Source: Neospora caninum Liverpool
Lineage: Eukaryota > Apicomplexa > Conoidasida > Eucoccidiorida > Sarcocystidae
Direction: 5' to 3'
DNA length: 64,000 nucleotides
NCBI RefSeq assembly: GCF_000208865.1
Contig: NC_018387.1
Span: 992,001-1,056,000 of the forward strand
A program made the translations under genes and the position numbers. Of the stretch, positions 10,804-22,362 are shown one piece after another. A model generated the notes under the pieces. It had not been told where the DNA came from and did not search any database. It saw only the letters and a program-made list of their open reading frames with translations. How positions within the stretch are numbered: position 1 is the stretch's first letter; every line of letters starts with the position of its first letter.

Positions 10804-13017
10804 CTACGATGCTTGCCAGCCCATGTCCCCGTAGACCCCCACAGACTCTGCCTGTGTCTCCTCGCTTTTCCTCTGCTGCTCGTTTTCCTCAATGCGGACC
10901 TTTGCTTCCTCTTCGTTTTTGCCGCTCTCCGTCTCCTCTTTGTCATTGTTAACATCGTGCGCCGCTGCATTCGTTTCCTCGGCGGCGGCTTTGGCGACGT
11001 CGCTCGGCGCTTCGACAGGAGAAAGAGACGGAACGTTCACGGAACTCGGCGCTTGCTCGTCCCCCGAACCGGACGAAGAGCCCTTTTTCGCACTGCCGCC
11101 GCGTTTGCGCTTCCGGTTCTCCGTTTCACCAACTTCCCCCGAAGCACTCGTCTCTCGCTCCGCTGCGGCTGTCCCCCGTGGGGACAACGGAGACAAGGAA
11201 GTCATAGAAGAAGGCGAAGAGAGAGAAGACGAGGGCGGAGAGAGGACTTCGTCTGCGGTACCCCTCTGGTCTCCCTCAGTGGAAGCCCCAGAGGGAGGAG
11301 TCGCGGAGTCAGCTGCAGGATCCGAAGCGACGTGCGTTTCCGGCTGATCACCAGCCGCTCTGTCTTCCTCGCTCTGAGATGCGAACCCTTCGAAGCGTCC
11401 ACTAGACGTACCAGTCTCCCCTGTCTCTTCTTGTACGTCTGGGAGATGTTCCCTCGTCTCTGCCTCGTCCTGCCTCTGCGCGTCGTCTTCTCCCCGGCGA
11501 CTTGCCTCTCGCTGCGAATCGTCTCCGGGTAGCCCGTCTTCGCTCGCTCCACCTCGCTCCGCGACAGGTGCTCCGTCCTCCTGCTTCTCCTGTCTCTGTT
11601 CCTCTGTCTCCAAATCTCGATGCTCCGCCGGCGACGGTGGCTCTGTACCTACGCCCTCTTCCGGAAGGTTCTTCTCGGGTGTATGGACATCTCCGGGCTG
11701 AGAAGCTGGACCTTCCCGACCCCCCGATCTTCCCGCCTCGTCGTCGCCGCTGTCCTCGTCTTCGTCTCGCATTTGCTCGGCCAGCCACCGCTTGTGCGAG
11801 ATGAAACGGAATCTGTGCTCGGGGTACCGCGCGACGAAGGCGATGTAGCGCTGAGTGAGGAAAACGTGCTTTGCGACCAGCAGGGGCAACTCCAGCGTCT
11901 GCAGGGAGAAGACGAGGGAGAACACGCGAGGGACGACGCAGGCGATGAAAAGAACGGCAAAGGCAGACCCACAGAGCAGCAACAGATGGAGAGCAATCAC
12001 TCAGAAGCGAGAAGACAGAAGAGAGACAAAAGCGTACCAGGCACACACAGCGAAAGAGAGAGAAACCCAGCAACGCCTGCGAGACTCCTCCACACGCCAA
12101 CGACGTGCATAGCCCCCTTTCCACACACGTCGCGACACATCGACGCTCTTCGCAGGCGTCTGTTTCTCTCTCGAAAAAAACATCTTCACAGAAATCTGCC
12201 CTTAGATGTGCCGCGCTCCTCGTGCGACAGCGACGCTTCTGTCCGGGAGTCGCAGGGGAGGCCTTCCACACGTTCTCTTACCGGGTGCTGAGCAAGGTCG
12301 ATGCCGTAGACGCGCTGCACGTACAGCCGCCAGTCTTCCTCGATTCCGACCCAGTCCCCATCCTTCACTTCCGCCTCGCCTCCCTCTGTTTCTCTTGTCC
12401 TCGTCTCCGCGCCGTCTGTCTCGCCGATCTCTTCGCCTTCGTCGCCACGCACTTCTCCTCCGTTCTCCGCTGCCCCAAAAGGGCCCTGACGGGGTTGGCT
12501 CTGGTCTGCCTCGGCTCCTCGCCTCGCAGGCGTCTCTGTGTCTTCAAAAGGTGCGGCGGGAGGCGAGCCGCCTCGAGCCTCTCTTCTCATTCGTCGCTCT
12601 TCGGCTGCCTCTTGGAAGAGGGGGGAAAAGGCTGCTTGCGGGAGTCTGCCTGCGCCGGCCAGGCGCCTCGGATGGCGATACCAGTGATGAAGAACGTGGT
12701 CTTTCCACAGCGTGAAGAGAACGTTTCGAAGCTGGAAGCGATTAAAGTAGACGAACGCGCGCGCCATCCACGAGAACGGACTGACCAACGACGCAGCAGA
12801 AAGAAAAAACAGTTTTTGTCTCACCAGCCAAGACCAATCTTTTCGACAGCCGCCAGTGAAAGGACGCGTGAGAGCCCAGGATGTACACGCTCCCAAGGGG
12901 GAGAAAAAAAGAGCAACAGATCCTCCACAACATGTTTCACGTCAGGCTGAGAGGGACAACCCTCTCTCTCCGTACGACTGCACGTGCACCGATACACGCA
13001 CAAAATTCCTACATCTA

Positions 13018-13099
<82 letters not shown>

Positions 13100-16000
13100 C
13101 GCGTGTTCGTGAGGACCTCAGCAACTTCATCCTTGCGTAGACATATCTCTGTCAAATGCAGATCGCTACGCACATAGCTGTGCATAGACGCATGCACACG
13201 CAGACATCTGTCTGCCTGCGTGATTCTATCTAGGGTGATGGCCAGGCGCCTGTGGACGAGAGGATTGGTGTCAGTGGCAGAAACGATTTTGAGGCCTGCG
13301 CATGCTTTCTTACTTGAGGGGTAGCCCGTGTCGGCGAAGGGCTGCGTCGAGCGAGATTTTCCTTTTGATTCTCGAGGCGAGAGCCCGCTGGATTTGTTCC
13401 GCCTGTGCATGCACCTGTGGGAGTCTGGGGTCGTTCTTGTACAGCTCGACAGCCTGTTTGTAGATTGCCTGGAAGGAGAACCGGTGGGAGTCCGTCTTCA
13501 CTCCGCTCCTGTCTGTCTCTGTCGAGCCCGGAACTTGTGTCTCCTCCAGAAGCTTCGCCATCTCTTCCCCAGGGTGCGTACCGCTGGCGGTTTCTCTCGC
13601 TTCCGTGTCGGCGGAGAGCTCGTCCTCTGAGTCTTCTTTGTGCGCGCCTCTCTGCGCGTCTCTCTCGGCTTTCGCGTCGTCTGGGGTAGGCTCCATTGCC
13701 TCAGCTCTCGCACCGGTCGCGGCCTGAGGAAGGAGGAGCAGCCGCCGCCGCATGGAGTCGTCGATCAAATCGCCGAGAACCTCGTCGTCCAGCGCGAGGT
13801 CGAGTTGAGCGTCCATGTCTTGCCTCAGTTGACGTCCCAGAGAAGCGCGTCCTCCGAGGTCTTTTCTCCTCTGTCCTTCCTTTCCTTCTCCTCCGTCTTT
13901 GTCTGAGTTTTTCGCACCTTCTCTGTCATCCTCGCCACCCTCGTCGCGCCGCTGATAGATCAGCAGACCGACATCCATGGAGCGAACCAGAGGGGGAATG
14001 CGGACAGGGAAAACGGAGAAGCGTCTCTCGTCGAGGTCGATGTCTCGGCCTTGAAGCACCCCGTTCTCGGCCTCGAGGGACCGCTCGCCCTCCAAGGCTG
14101 CGGCGAAGGGACTCGACACCCAGCGCTTGCCGAGCTGCGACCAGCTGCGCTCCAAGAGGCCCAGAGGGCGGCGGAAAGATCCACCACCGCGTCCCCGGGA
14201 GTTCCGCTCTGGAGCCTGAAACGCAAAGCGTGGGTTGCGAGGCGACGCCGGGCGTCGGTCGCCTTTCCCGCCGAGGCCCTCGGGAGCCTCAAAGAGGCCG
14301 AGCGGATCGCGACTCGCAAAGGCCGCAGGCACCAGGCCGCGGGGAGGCGCGTCAGGGAAAAAGAGATTCCCGTCACGTCTGCGGTCTCGACGCAGCCCCG
14401 GGAAACCCTCGAAGCGCCCACGCGCGCGAGCGCCCCAACTCTCGGAGGCCCGAGCGCTGCGTCGCGAAGGCCAGTCTTCTTCATCTGCCTCCACAGCCGC
14501 AGTGACGAATCCACCCTCGTCTTCGAGGTCTTCCGTTCCGAGCACGGCGTCGCCGTCCAGGTGTACAGACACCTCGTGGAGGCGACTCGGCCCTGCGCCG
14601 GCTTTCGCGCCGTCGCGCGCCTGCTGGCTGTGTCGCGGCCTCGGAGCTCCCCCAGCGTTTCGCGGATCGCGCGCACGGCCTTGCCGGCTTCTGGGAGAGC
14701 GCCAAACGTCGGAAGTCAGGTAGGGCGGCCGTGGGAGTGCGCGGCTGTCTAGCCAGTTTGCGTCCTCCTGGGACTCCGCCGCGCTGTCAAAGCGATCTCC
14801 CAAAGATGTGCCGCCTCCTAGCCGCCGACGATCCGGGACAGCCCCTCGAGCACCAAAGCCTCGTCGCCGTCCAGGCAGATGCTGGGGGAAGGCCGCAGGC
14901 GTGTATTCTTCTTCTTCCCGCCCCCGCCAGTAGCCGCCTCGGCCGGCAGGGTTGGGACTTCCAGCTCTCGAGGGAGACGAAAATGCGTCGACTTGGCCAG
15001 GCGGGTACAGTGAGGAGTCTTCGAGGCGGCCTGCGTCTCCGAAGAAAGAGAACGGATCGCCGCCTTCAAGGTCGTTGGAGGAGGCCGGACTTCCAGACAC
15101 ATGGCCGGCGTCCTCGGGTGTATGTACACCCAAAAGCGAGGCTCCGGCATCTGCACCATCGAGCGGTCTGGCGCGGCGGCGCCCTGACAAAGGAATCGCC
15201 GAATTCGTGTCTGCTCTTTCGCGTGCGCGCGCCGGCCCTACCGAGTCGGACGTGCTGTTCCCCACGCCCCGCCGTCTCGTTTCCTCTTCTCTTCTCGTCC
15301 AGTCTCTCGCGCGTGCTGACGAAGACAGCCGGCCTTGGAGCTCTCGGCTGCGAGGGGAGACAGGCGAGGGGAAGGAAGGTCTTTGTCTCGACGCGTCGCC
15401 ATTCTGTACAGACAAAGTCCGAGCCGGACGGCGTACACGCCGTCGAGCGGTGTCGCTCGGCTCGACGGGCGGGTCCTCGGGGGTATGTACACCTGAAGCG
15501 GGGTGGGGCGAGGGCGCGAGGTCGTCGAAGGCGGGGCCTTCATCGAGTGACGTCACATCGGGGAGTCCCGGGAAATCAGCATTTCGTTCAAAGAGAGCAT
15601 CAGCAGTCTCCCACTCGGGGCTCGCCTCATCCAATGAGTCTCCGCCTGGCACAGCCAGCAGCGGAGATTGCGGCGTCTCGCCTGTCCGCCGAGGGCGGGG
15701 AGAAGAGAAAGAAGCCGGACGGCGGCGAACGACAGCTCGCACAGAATACGAAAAGTGGCCAGGGCAGGCAGAGGAAGCAGCGAAGCAAAGAGAAGACAGT
15801 GGAGACGTAGGCGAGTTGAGAGGAGACACGTGGGAAGACAGAGAGGACGAAGACACAGCGATACGGAGAGGTCGCGTGGTTTCACCAGAGAAGACATGCG
15901 GGGAAACAGTGCGTTCAGACATTCGGTTCGGTCCATCGAATCCGGCAAGCAAAAATGCAGCCGACGGCGAAGATGCGGAAGACTCAGGAGGATAAAGACC

Positions 16001-16441
16001 AGAAAGGCAATGTGAGCGACGGCGCCCGAGAGGAGAGGGAGAAGCGTCCCACGAAGATCCAGCTTGCGGCGCCAGAGAAGGAAAACCAGACGCAACAAGA
16101 GCTGTACGCGTAGACGAAGAGACGGTAGAAGAGCGCGCCGAGTCTTGTGAAAGAGGTGGGAGAGCAGAAGAATGCGAGAGAGACGGGTAAGATAGACAGG
16201 CAGAGGAAGTTGTGGAGGGGCTTTCGACCCGTTCGAGGAGCGTCGAGTCTCGTGGTGTTTCTCCCAGTCGAACAGTGAAAGCCTCTGCGTAGGAGGGACC
16301 TGCCTTCGGCTTTTCTTTGTCGAAGCGGGAGACGTGTCCCCTCTCAAAAACTGCAAAGAGAAGAAGAGCGACGAGAACGACTCGCCTCCGCCTTCTGCCG
16401 CGTCCCACTCCCCCGCCTGAGTCGGCCTCGCGCCCCGCCAT
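10804..16441 (-). CDS. Large protein with N-terminal signal peptide, unknown function, ~1573 aa
   Basis: Exons on the minus strand read 16441-13314, 12780-12282 and 11898-10804. The ATG at 16441 opens with an Arg-rich n-region and a hydrophobic core (RRRRRVVLVALLLFAVF), a likely signal peptide, so the protein should enter the secretory route (secreted, dense granule or apicoplast; undecided). Residues ~30-980 are Ser/Arg/Asp low complexity. A conserved-looking helical part starts near residue 985 (FQAIYKQAVELYKNDP) and continues across the junction (HGLPL-N-PFSWMARAF) to HVLHHWYRHPRRL. A second such part crosses intron 2 (GIDLAQHP-TLELPLLVAKHV..). The large exon seems to stop at 13310-13312, but that TAA is inside a donor (AA|GTAAGA), and the next acceptor (gttggtcag at 12783-12781) matches phase 2. 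The alternative is two genes, 13310-16441 and 10804-12767 (start ATG 12767). No transmembrane helix after the signal peptide. Confidence 0.65.
11677..11691. repeat. Diverged GGTGTAC palindrome copy, exonic
   Basis: GGGTGTATGGACATC in exon 3 of the large minus-strand gene; on the coding strand it encodes the DVHTPEK segment. Confidence 0.45.
13016..13096. repeat. (CTAT)n plus (AT)n compound microsatellite in an intron
   Basis: About 12 CTAT units run directly into about 30 bases of alternating AT. The whole block lies inside intron 12781-13313 of the large minus-strand gene. Confidence 0.95.
14560..14573. repeat. GGTGTAC palindrome copy, exonic
   Basis: GGTGTACAGACACC within the first exon of the large minus-strand gene, where the coding strand reads ..EVSVHLDGD.. 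Confidence 0.55.
15117..15130. repeat. GGTGTAC palindrome copy, exonic
   Basis: GGTGTATGTACACC within the first exon of the large minus-strand gene; the coding strand reads GVHTPEDAGH. Confidence 0.55.
15479..15493. repeat. GGTGTAC palindrome copy, exonic
   Basis: GGGGGTATGTACACC within the first exon of the large minus-strand gene; the coding strand reads SGVHTPEDPP, the same peptide as at 15117. A related GGCGTACACGCC palindrome lies 35 bases away (15427-15444). Confidence 0.5.
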
Positions 16442-17130
16442 CCGGAAGAAACCTGTCGGTGAAACCGCCTCTCTCTGGGCTTGAAACAGCAGCTAGGATC
16501 GAAGAAAGAGGAACCTGCAGAAAGGCCCGAACAGGCGAAGAAGCGGCTGAGAAGAGGCGCGCGAACCAGAGAGGGCCACAGCGACCGCCTGCGCTGGAGA
16601 GAAGAAGAGACAGGGAACGGTATTTTCTGTGGTGTACGCGGCGAAGCAAAGCCGACCCGCGGCGAAGGCGCCAAGCAACAGAGAAAAAGACGAAACGGGC
16701 AGAGAGACAAAAGGGACTCTGACGCGGTGAGAGACACGGTTTGGAGACGGAGAGACAGAAATTCGAGGCGCGTCCAGGAGACTGGGAAAAGGACGAGATC
16801 GACGGGAAGCAGGCGACACAAAGACAGGATTCGCGAGGCGAGGGGCGAAAAGTCGAGAGACAAGCGATAGGGAATGCCCGAGACACCGGACGGAGAAACG
16901 GGAAAAAAAGGCGAGGACGAGCACTCTTTTAACGATAACGGTGAGCAGCCCGCGAGCGAGGTCGCGTCTCGACGTGCACCGAGAGATTGCACACCCTGGA
17001 ATCATCCGAGAAGGATTGTTTTTGAAAGCCCACAACCTGAATCGAAGCCACACAGAAACCGATCGACAGTCGATTGCCTCTCTGTCCTTTTTTTTCGCTT
17101 TGGGGGGGCGCGGGAAAAAGCCGTGTGCAG

Positions 17131-17144
17131 GGTGTACAGACACC
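17131..17144. promoter_or_regulatory. GGTGTAC palindrome copy, intergenic
   Basis: GGTGTACAGACACC, about 690 bases upstream of the start of the large minus-strand gene. Function unknown. Confidence 0.55.
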
Positions 17145-18006
17145 GGAGACGGGTCTCCGACGTGGGGGGTGAACGCGTTTCGAGTTCGACTCAAGACACA
17201 GGCCGGTGCTGAGGGAGGGCGAGTTGAAAAAATCTTCCTGTCGCTCGCGTCTCACATAAAAAGTGAGGATGCGAATTTTAGGTTTTCCATGAAATATATT
17301 TGGAAGAAGAGGCTTGATAGGATTTCAGAGGCTTTTTTCCGAGCCATGCAATTCTGCCTTCCCAGTTTCTCGCGTGTGCGGATGTTCACAGGAAGCACAC
17401 AGGAACTCTTGCGCGTTGTGAGGTAGTTCAAATCGTTCGTCCCAACGGAATGGGTATGTGGCGCGGTGCAAAGACCTCAAAACAAAACAGAACGCAAATA
17501 GCATCTCAGATGTCTCAAACCGGCGCCTGACAGGTCTCAAGAAATCCCATGTAGTGTATGTGAAAATAAACGACCGGAAAAGAGGGACAGGGGAGACTGC
17601 GAGAACGGGAGACAGAGACAGGGGAAAAGAAGGATCTTGAGGGAGAGGAAGTGAAAGTCGAGGGAGAGAAGAAGGGGGACGAGAAGGACGGGAAGCAAGA
17701 AGCTGAGATAAAACCAGGTGACGACGGGAACGGGCGAAGTCGGGTACGAGCATGTGAAGGAAAATGAAAAAAGGCGTTCGCGCGTTCCATCAAAGAAGGT
17801 GGCAGCGGGAGGCAAGCATGAACCAGCGTGAAAGACACATTGCAGATTTAATTGAAAGCGAGCTAAAGGGTTGAAGCACTCCTGAGGGAAACAGGACGAG
17901 AAAAAATGCGTTTTCTAGGGCAGAAGATCTCAAAGTCTCGAGACTGCGACTTCCGGCCGAAGTTCAGGAAACGAGAGAGATTAGCTCCGTGTTGCTGTTT
18001 CACCCT

Positions 18007-18041
18007 GATTCTCTCCCCCCCCCACCCCCCACCCCCCCACT
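18007..18041 (+). repeat. C-rich homopolymer tract
   Basis: Runs of seven to nine C separated by single A residues, in intergenic DNA. Length is likely to vary between isolates. Confidence 0.9.
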
Positions 18042-19420
18042 GTAGCTCTCTGGTTCACACTCTATTTCTCTCCTGCTTTCTCTGCCGAGCTGTTTGTGTC
18101 TCGCATTCGCCTTCTCCCTTCGCGTTTCTCTCAGTGTCTCCTCCTGTCGGTGGGTCAGCCTGTAGCTCTCTGTCCTTGCCTCCCTTTGCGGAGAGAGGTC
18201 TACTTTAGATGCTTCGAAGAGCCACCTGACGAACTGAGTCGCTCGCTGTCTCCAGTCGCGCTCATCCTTAATGTTGTTCCCCAAACCCTCTGTATATACA
18301 CTTGGGGGGGTCACTGAAAACGGGTGCTTCCGAGACCACATGTGCAATTGGCAGTGTGTGTATATTTCGGCGCACGCCGGAACAGTCGTATGAAGGGAAA
18401 CGCCCTCTGAAACAGAACAGAGTTCTTTCTCCCTCCCTCAGTGAAACGCCATCTGCCGGTGGAAAGCTGACCTCGTGTGTTTCAAGCCGCGCGTTTGACT
18501 TCTTTGCCGCGCCGTGGTACGATGTATATCCATTTCAAGACCGATCGAAGGACAGCAGCCGTTCTCTCGCGTGCAGCGATTCGGTGGAACTGCGTTTTCC
18601 TTAAACTCTTTGCAGTCTCCTTCGCTGCGTCTGTACACCTAACCACCACCCCCATGGATTGTAGTTCGTGAAGGGGAGGCACTCCTTCTATAGGCCTTCG
18701 AAGCACGCCAGTTTTGCTGTAACGTGACTGATTGTTGTTTCGCCTTCCGTTTCACTTTTTGTTCATCTGCGAAAGTCTCGCGAGGGTCCGATGAGAGTCG
18801 ACGGCTTTTGGCCTCTCTGAGTTTCCCGCAAACCCAGACAGAAAACTAGAACTGGAGAAGGGAACACTGAATCCGCTGTGGCTCCGCCTGCTTCAGTTCT
18901 ACAAAGGAGCTAGTGTGTGAGAGGGAAGCGCGGCGATCCGTCAGAGGCAGCCACTGTTCGTTTTACATTTGGAATCTTGAGGGAAAACGCGGGAGGTTCC
19001 TGCCTGTCTGGGGCGCGACCTTTGCTTTCCTCGCGGTTCTAAAATGAAACCGTGCAACAGCACAACAGAGAGCGGCACAGTCGCACATCTCAGGGAATGC
19101 AAAGACTCGCTGCTGCGGCAAGACGTGGAGTGCCTCTGAGAGACACTTCGTGGCCCCCCGCAGAGAGAGAGAAGAAGAATGCTGAAGGCAGACGAAGCGA
19201 AAAGAAGGCAAGCGCCGAGATAATCTTTTCGGCGTGTGTGAGGCAGTCACGGAAAGCAGGTTCACAGGCAGGAGAGGGGGCGGCTCAACAGGGGGTGATG
19301 TGGCACGGAGACTTGCGGGTGAAGAGAATACCGTTGGAAGCTAAAGACAAATACAGGGGAGAGAGGCGCATGGAGAGCGTCTTCTCGTCAGATCGCAGGC
19401 ACGTTTTCCTCTGTTTTTCT

Positions 19421-19434
19421 GGTGTACGTACACC
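19421..19434. promoter_or_regulatory. Perfect GGTGTACGTACACC palindrome, intergenic
   Basis: A perfect 14-base inverted repeat. A second, spaced copy (GGTGTTTTGTACACC) follows at 19472-19486, 51 bases on. Both are about 1.35 kb upstream of the TOM1-like gene. Confidence 0.65.
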
Positions 19435-20807
19435 CCGAAGCGGCCCCGTAGCCGTCGACCCTCTTTCTGCAGGTGTTTTGTACACCGCGCGAAGACCAAC
19501 GCGCGCGCAGATTGCGTCGTGATCTCCCAAGTTCTACCACGAAACGCACGTTTCGTTGGTTCTGGATCTGCCCAGCTCCCGCGAACTCTTCTGCTTCGAG
19601 GTCGCGAGAAACTCCGAGTCTTCCCGGTCGCTCTGGTTGCCAGCTAGCGTCACCGGCCTAAGGTTCTCTCGCGGTCCCATCTTGGCTGAACCGCTCCCCC
19701 GGAACCGCCCCCTGTGCCGTCCTCCCTGAACAAGAGGCCGAAAAAATGAGAACCGCCCCGCATCTTCCTGTTCGCTGCATATTCTCTCTCTTGGCCGTCT
19801 TTCTTGTCTCACTTCTTTGCGAGCGGCCTTCCCTACGCTCTCGTGTGCTGCATGCGCGAACGAAAATGCGAGACGGCAACTCTCACCCGCTCACGCCTTG
19901 CATGCTGGCACGGCGCGTGTTTTTCCGTTCTGCTCTTTTCCGGGGCCTGGGCAAAGCCGCGAAAGCAAAAGCTGCGAACTTCTTCGCTCGGGAAAGCAGA
20001 GACTTCTGTTAGAAACCACATTTTCACCCTCGGTTTCCTCTCGCTCGAGTCCGCGCCTGCGCGCCACCGCCTCTCTGCTTTTCTTGACTCGCGTTGCCCG
20101 CCAAATCGACAAAGCAGATAAAAAAGGGAAAAACAGGCGTCCCGTGCCCACCAAAGAAAAGGCAAAAGGTGATGTGAAGCGCCGGCGTGCAACAACCCTG
20201 TATGTCTCCCCTGACCTCATGCGATTCTCGGTCTGGTGCTGTCGCGCCGGGACATCCAAAAAAATTCCACGCGCGAGGGGTTTTTCTCTGCTGTAGTGTG
20301 CCGAAGCCATCGCAGCGTCTTGTCGTTGATAAACACAGAAGGCAAGCGTTTTCTTTCTGGGAGCTGGCGGGGCCGAGGACGAACGGCGTCCGCCAGAGAC
20401 GGCCCTCTTCTTACCTGTCTCTTCGACGTCGCGGCGGCGACTCCTCGCTCTGCTACCTGCTGTGGGCCGTATATACGGCATCCACGCCGTTTCCGCTTCT
20501 TTTTTAAACAGCTGGACTACGGCAATCGTTTCGCTCTTCCCGTCTCCGCTTCCTCGCTGTCCTGGCGAGTCCACAACGACCGTTCCTGATCCTGATCAAT
20601 GCCCCTGCACAACTAGATACCCCATCTAAAGATACGTCTCTCTAAATCGTTTTCCTGTGCATGGCACACACTCCGTAGTGTGCCTGGGGTTCCGCCGTTG
20701 CCAGGGTTTGTTCGGCGTTCTTTCTCGATGCGACGCGTCTTTGTGGTTCCTCGCCCGCGCAAGTTTGTGTCGGGAGTTCGCCGTGAGCGCGTTTCGGGTT
20801 CTTCACC

Positions 20808-22324
20808 ATGACGCTTTCTTGGCCGCTGGTCGTCTCCTTTCTCTCCTCGGCGCCGCTCCTGCTGTGTGCGACGGGTTTGGTCTTCCTGATCCTCGACTTC
20901 TTCGCCGTTTACCAGCTGCGGAAGATCTACTCGCCTTCCGTCTCCGGAACTCCCTTGCGGCCTCGACAGGACGAGGCGCGCCAGGCCTTCCTCGGCTGTC
21001 CGCCGCCTGAGAGCTCCCCATACACCGAGCACAGCCTCGCCGCTCCGCGGCATGGCGAGGACTTGCCTCCTTCCGCGTTCTGCACAGACTTTCCTCAGCC
21101 GCCATTCTCTCCAGATGAGCATCCCTTCGACAGCCGAGGCGGCGGCCAGCCCTACCCCCGCGCTGGCCCGCTCGAAGGCGACGCGCGAGACGACCGCACA
21201 GACGAGGACGAGTCCGAGTCCAACCGGCGACCGGGCATCAGAGCGGCGCTCGAGCAGTGGAGTGCGCGCGCGCTCCCGCACGGCCTGTTTCGATTCCAAA
21301 GGGGAGACGAAGGCGCCTCGCCCAGCCTCGCCGTGCCTCCCAGCCTCACCGGCGGCCAGACCCGGTCTGCGTTCATGCTCCTCCTCTCGGCCGCGATCCT
21401 CGGTGAGACGGCTTTCTCGAGACGAGGAAGAGACGAGGAAGAGACGGGAACAGTGCGCGGAAAGCAAGGCCTCACAGCCAAGAAAGGGACGAGTGCTGCG
21501 TCTACGCGCGGCAGACGCGACCGCATCTTGGGGAGGGGGGAGAGTCTCAGTGCGGAGAGACGTCGCGATCGAGGGCGAGACAGGGATAAGAGGAGAAGCG
21601 AGTTTTGTGTGAAGAGAGACGTGTGTTTGCGTGCCGGCTGGGAGCACGGGAAAACCAAAACGCGGAGACCTCGAGGCGGGGCGCCAGGCAGGAGAGAAAA
21701 GGAGGGGGGCCGTCTTGAGTGCGTTTCCGGTGCGATTTTGTGGCAGCGGCGAGTTGCCTGCGGTGTATTTGTAAGCGGAAGGGGGAGCTTTCCTCTCTCT
21801 TGCTTCGTTTCTCTCTTGCTTCGTTTCTCTCTTGCTTCGTGTCTCTCGTGTTTTGCGTTGCCCTGGCATTTTCCTTCTCCAAAAAAGGGCGGAACTGGGA
21901 AGTTCGGGTCTGCTTTCCTGTGCTCAGCCCGCGCGCTCTCGCTCTTCCTCATGGCGTGGATTGTCGCGGACGAACCATTGACGCTCCAGAACGAGGAGGC
22001 TGTCGTGCCGCCTTCCAACGCAGACGACAGCTCTGTCCCAACAACCAACCCCGAGGCTGGAGATCCCTCTCGCACAGGATCGTTTGAGTCCTCGCTGGAC
22101 CGCGAATGGATTTTGCTCTTCCTCGACTCTGCGCCGTCTCTCGTCTTTTTCTCTGCACTCTCCCTCATCGTTCTCTTCTGGGCAAAAATATACTACGCTG
22201 CAATTCTTGTCGCCTACCCTCATTTCGAGTCAGAACCACACTCGAAACACACTACACACTTCTCATATTAATGTATATATATATATATATATGCATCATG
22301 TACGCATATACATTTCCGTATATA

Positions 22325-22362
<38 letters not shown>

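Larger units (their letters stand above)
16442..20807. promoter_or_regulatory. 4.4-kb divergent intergenic region, no gene seen
   Basis: The large minus-strand gene starts at 16441 and the TOM1-like gene at 20808, so two promoters and leaders lie here. I find no exon with convincing splice sites; open frames at 16500-17200 and 19800-20500 are short and lack domains. The region holds a C-rich tract (18007-18041), purine-rich DNA at 16500-16900 and 17570-17830, and GGTGTAC palindromes at 17131, 19421 (a perfect copy) and 19472. A non-coding RNA or small gene cannot be excluded by eye. Confidence 0.45.

Noticed and set aside
12001..12110. Hydrophobic segment (LLLLCGSAFAVLFIACVV) upstream of 11898 as a membrane helix
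   Set aside because: It is translated from the polypyrimidine part of an intron, is preceded in frame by a stop, and has no ATG; splicing at 11898 restores phase 0 with the upstream exon.
15553..16992. 479-codon minus-strand ORF overlapping the large signal-peptide gene
   Set aside because: Shadow of the same strand in another frame; Leu/Phe/Ser-rich from a pyrimidine-rich leader, no domain.
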